From Microvirga sp. KLBC 81 (GTDB lineage Bacteria > Pseudomonadota > Alphaproteobacteria > Rhizobiales > Beijerinckiaceae), in NCBI RefSeq assembly GCF_003075415.1, contig NZ_QDAH01000007.1:1-64000 (forward strand): 64,000 bases of DNA, given 5' to 3'. Below the pieces are notes generated by a model. That model was not told where the DNA came from and did no database searches. It saw nothing but the letters and a program-made list of their open reading frames with translations. Shown one piece after another: positions 58,814 to 64,000 of the stretch (within the stretch, counting starts at the first letter, position 1; each line of letters opens with the position of its first letter). The translations under genes were made by a program, and so were the position numbers.

Positions 58814-60164
58814 GGCAAGCATCGGGTTTGCCGTCGCTGCCCTTGCCGTCACGGGGCAGGTCATTGCGTCCCTCGTCACCGGCTCGTTGCCGTCGATGGC
58901 CCTGCTCGTTGCCGATATCGGTTTCATCGTCGGCGGCGTGATGCTGCTGCGCACTTACCGTGCGCTCGCAACCGCCACCGAAATCCTCGATCGGGTGGGG
59001 CATGGCGACTTCGAGGCTCGCATCATCGGCAGCCGGGAAGGTGGAGCCCTCGGAAAACTGCATGGCACGATCAATGATGCCACCGACCGGATCGACGCCT
59101 ATATCCGTGAGTCCTCGGCAGCGATGAATGCCGTCCGCAACAATCAGTATTTCCGGCGCATCCTGCCGGATGGGCTTCATGGCGCTATGCTCCACGGCAC
59201 GTCCATCATCAATGAGGCTTCGCACGTCATCGAGGGACGTCTCGCCGCCTTCAACGAATCGACTGCGGAGTTCGAGGAGGCGATCAATACGATCGTGAAG
59301 GCCCTTTCAGAATCCTCGTCGAACATGAGCACCATGGCATCAGTGCTGCAGGAAGGTGCGATTCTCACCGACGACCGCACGAATCTCGTGGCCTCGACAG
59401 CGGCAGAGATGGCCGTCAACGTGCAGACCGTTGCTGCTGCCGTGACGCAGCTCGCCGCCTCTGCGCAGGAGATCGGCACCGAAGCTGATCATTCGGCGAC
59501 GCGGGCGCGCCAGGCGGCGCAGGAAGCACAATCCACGGGTGCTATCGTCAACGGACTGAACAACGCGGTCGAGCGGATCAGCACCGTGGTGGGCCTGATC
59601 ACCAGCATTGCCGAGCAGACCAACCTTCTCGCCCTCAATGCCACGATTGAGGCTGCCCGCGCGGGCGAAGCCGGCCGCGGATTTGCCGTGGTGGCGCAGG
59701 AGGTCAAGGCACTCGCCACCCAGACGGCAAAAGCAACGGAAGAGATCGCCAACGAGATTTCGGAATTGCGCTCCGCCTCCACGGCAGCCGTTTCCGCGGT
59801 GGCCGAGATCTCGACGATCGTGACGGATATCGATCATGCCACCTCGCGTATCGCCCAGAGCATTTCAGGCCAAACCGCTGCCACCGCAGAGATCGCGCGC
59901 AGCGTCGAACAGACCTCGGTGGGAACGCAGGGCGTGACGGACAACATCCAGAGCGTGAGCCAGAACACGGCCGAAACAAAGCATCTGGCAGGTTCAGTGC
60001 TCGACACGTCGCGAGAGGTCGCCGTTCAGGGCGAGCACCTGGCCGAGGAAGTACGCAAGTTCCTCGTCGCTTTGCGTCGCGGCCCCATGGACCGCCGACA
60101 GAACGAGATCATCAACTTAAAGGGTCAAGAGCGCAGCCAGAGAGAACTTCCGCGCGCGGCTTGA
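58788..60164 (+). CDS. Methyl-accepting chemotaxis protein, partner of the PAS sensor
   Basis: A 458-residue MCP with two closely spaced membrane helices (about 8-60) and almost no periplasmic part, a HAMP-like segment (60-120), and a long coiled-coil signalling domain. The CheA/CheW hairpin is [20 protein letters not shown] followed by [18 protein letters not shown]. There is no C-terminal CheR pentapeptide. The lack of a periplasmic ligand domain and the overlap with the PAS gene suggest that the signal is internal. ATG 58788 or 58791. Confidence 0.88.
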   Translation: MMNLSSLSKASIGFAVAALAVTGQVIASLVTGSLPSMALLVADIGFIVGGVMLLRTYRALATATEILDRVGHGDFEARIIGSREGGALGKLHGTINDATDRIDAYIRESSAAMNAVRNNQYFRRILPDGLHGAMLHGTSIINEASHVIEGRLAAFNESTAEFEEAINTIVKALSESSSNMSTMASVLQEGAILTDDRTNLVASTAAEMAVNVQTVAAAVTQLAASAQEIGTEADHSATRARQAAQEAQSTGAIVNGLNNAVERISTVVGLITSIAEQTNLLALNATIEAARAGEAGRGFAVVAQEVKALATQTAKATEEIANEISELRSASTAAVSAVAEISTIVTDIDHATSRIAQSISGQTAATAEIARSVEQTSVGTQGVTDNIQSVSQNTAETKHLAGSVLDTSREVAVQGEHLAEEVRKFLVALRRGPMDRRQNEIINLKGQERSQRELPRAA

Positions 60165-60182
60165 AGTCGATACCGGACATGA

Positions 60183-60210
60183 AAACCCCGCTCTTTCGAG
60201 CGGGGTTTCT
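60183..60210. terminator. Bidirectional terminator between MCP and gyrB
   Basis: Perfect 11-bp stem AAACCCCGCTC / GAGCGGGGTTT, loop TTTC, with T-rich tails on both sides. It can end both converging transcripts. Confidence 0.85.
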
Positions 60211-60235
60211 GTCGTTTGAAGCTGCGTCTGAAGCC

Positions 60236-62862
<2,627 letters not shown>

Positions 62863-63477
62863 TCAGCGCGCCGCCACGGCTGCCGCAGCTCCCGCCATCA
62901 CCGTGCCCGTCACCCGGTTGAGAATGCGGATGGCGCCGGGCTTGGTGAAGAGCCGACGGGCCCGGGCGGCGAGCACGATATAGCCGCCGAACACCACCGA
63001 CAGCACGGCCATGGTTGCCAAAGCCAGCTCCAGGTAGCCCAGCACCGTGATCCGCGTCAGATCGAGGAAGGTGGGCAGGAGCGCGAGGTAGAACACGATC
63101 GCCTTGGGATTGCCCAGCGTCAGCGCCAGCCCGCCCAGCAGGAGCTTCGCCGGACGCTCGGCTTTCCCCTCTGCGATCACGTCCCGTGCCGTGGCTGGCG
63201 CCGTCCAGAGCTTGTAGGCGAGATAGAGCAGATAGGCCGCGCCCGCGTATTTGACGGCCAGGAAGACCCCATGGAAGGTCTGGGCCAAGGCAGCGAGCCC
63301 CAACACCGCGAAGGTGAGCCACACCAGATCGCCCAGAACGATTCCGGCGCTGAGCGCCACCGCTCCCTTCGGCCCCCGCCCCAGCACCCGCGCCACGATG
63401 GCGGCAATCCCCGGCCCCGGAGAGGCGGCGGCGATGAAGAGGGCGGACGAGAACAGGATGAGGCCTGCGGGTTCCAT
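62863..63477 (-). CDS. LysE/RhtB family amino-acid exporter
   Basis: A 204-residue, six-helix inner-membrane transporter. The family N-terminus is AASPGPGIAAIVARVLGRGP; TLGNPKAIVFYLALLPTFLD is the conserved central segment. It exports lysine, homoserine, threonine or similar amino acids. Located between the cupin gene and gyrB, same strand. Confidence 0.88.
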   Translation of the reverse strand: MEPAGLILFSSALFIAAASPGPGIAAIVARVLGRGPKGAVALSAGIVLGDLVWLTFAVLGLAALAQTFHGVFLAVKYAGAAYLLYLAYKLWTAPATARDVIAEGKAERPAKLLLGGLALTLGNPKAIVFYLALLPTFLDLTRITVLGYLELALATMAVLSVVFGGYIVLAARARRLFTKPGAIRILNRVTGTVMAGAAAAVAAR

Positions 63478-63510
63478 AGGTCTTTCACCCGAATCTTTCG
63501 CTGAATTAGT

Positions 63511-63840
63511 CTAATCGACGATGAAAAGCTTCGCACCATTCGGTGATTTTGACCGATGAGGCTCTGCCTGATCGGCGACCTGATAACTTTGGCCTGCCGT
63601 GAGTGTAAACACCCGGCCGTCCTCAAGCTCAGTCACAAGTTCACCTTCGAGGACGAACAGAATATGACCCTTGCTGCACCAGTGATCAGCCAGATAATTC
63701 GGCGAATATTCCACCATGCGCACACGAATGTCGTTGAACTGCCGTGTACGCCACGTTGCATGCCCTGCCTCACCCGGATGAAAGGTGGGCTCTATGGTCG
63801 ACCAATCAGTCGTGCCGAAGGGGATATCTGACATCTTCAT
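63511..63840 (-). CDS. DHCW motif cupin protein
   Basis: A 109-residue single cupin barrel. The ADHWCSKGHILFVLEGELVT stretch carries the DHxC-W/KGHIL text of the 'DHCW motif cupin' group; GQSYQVADQAEPHRS gives the late His. The metal and substrate are unknown. Its ATG overlaps the recF stop as ATGA, so translation is coupled. Confidence 0.86.
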   Translation of the reverse strand: MKMSDIPFGTTDWSTIEPTFHPGEAGHATWRTRQFNDIRVRMVEYSPNYLADHWCSKGHILFVLEGELVTELEDGRVFTLTAGQSYQVADQAEPHRSKSPNGAKLFIVD

Positions 63841-64000
63841 GGATGATCCTGAAAAGGAACGATATTGCCTGGCGCAACTTGCAACAGATCCGCTCGTCCG
63901 TCCAGCTCTGTAAAAAGGCTCGGGTCTGCGCCCGTCATCCAGACCTGACCGCCGAGGGATTCCAGTGCCGCAAAAAGACCCGCGCGGCGGCGGGGGTCGA
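63837..64000 (-). CDS. recF: RecF, C-terminal fragment (cut by the window edge)
   Basis: The last 53 codons of recF; the rest lies beyond position 64000. Reading from 63998, the fragment DPRRRAGLFAALESLGGQVW and then MTGADPSLFTELDGRA is the C-terminal part of RecF's ATPase domain, ending VAPGNIVPFQDHP and stop. RecF loads RecA at gapped DNA. The dnaN-recF-(cupin-LysE)-gyrB direction is the usual origin-side order in alphaproteobacteria. Confidence 0.88.
   Translation of the reverse strand, partial: DPRRRAGLFAALESLGGQVWMTGADPSLFTELDGRADLLQVAPGNIVPFQDHP

Overview
The window is GC-rich alphaproteobacterial chromosome, most likely Hyphomicrobiales and possibly Methylobacteriaceae or a relative such as Microvirga or Bosea. 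The genus is an inference. It rests on a RegB/RegA (ActS/ActR) redox pair, an MmcB-type nuclease-fold protein, the gyrB-LysE-cupin-recF order at the right edge, and several families of dispersed intergenic repeats. No tRNA, rRNA, CRISPR array, prophage or complete insertion sequence was seen. Most of the sequence is ordinary single-copy chromosomal gene content.

Layout. Positions 1-660 are gene-free and hairpin-rich. 667-5480 holds mmcB, the RegA/RegB pair, an intracellular PHA depolymerase and a zinc metallopeptidase. 5716-11100 is one huge secreted RTX protein with alternating A/B beta-sandwich repeats. 11608-18312 holds a Bcr-type exporter, PBP1A, a cation/proton antiporter and UdgX; the radical-SAM partner of UdgX follows at 18443-19657. 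19749-28140 holds a chimeric TRAP-transporter remnant, a PRC-barrel protein, OsmC, a frameshifted DUF1345 gene, a GNAT and an operon that reads DUF1772-like, YcaQ-like, PAP2, RecX, followed by an EmrB-type exporter. 28341-41832 holds an ATPase, an M20 amidohydrolase, a ring-cleaving-dioxygenase-like protein, a periplasmic molybdopterin-fold/GGDEF-EAL pair, a QueD-like protein, MipA, a Clp1-like kinase, a SemiSWEET, a collapsed HAD gene, a BON protein and an HNH nuclease. 41829-45535 holds a patatin and an HxlR-controlled VOC/AHSA1/DUF1428/VOC operon with a clear paired operator.

45611-58110 is the most coherent system: a hydroxyproline catabolic island. It has a GntR/FCD regulator, a DapA-like deaminase, a 4-hydroxyproline 2-epimerase (Cys91/Cys254), a DadA-like D-amino-acid oxidoreductase, a polar amino-acid ABC importer, a second proline-racemase-family enzyme with a Ser90/Thr256 active site, an Ldh2-type imine reductase, an aconitase-X (cis-3-hydroxyproline dehydratase type) and a prolidase-like M24 peptidase. 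Together these would import hydroxyproline or its peptides and degrade trans-4-, trans-3- and cis-3-hydroxyproline. Two ATTGTATACAAT-like dyads, one before each half of the island, suggest a shared regulator. The alpha-ketoglutarate semialdehyde dehydrogenase that the 4-Hyp route needs is not in the window.

58247-60164 is a two-gene, split Aer-like aerotaxis receptor. 60236-64000 (minus strand) is gyrB, a LysE exporter, a DHCW cupin and the 3' end of recF, a segment typical of the neighbourhood of the replication origin.
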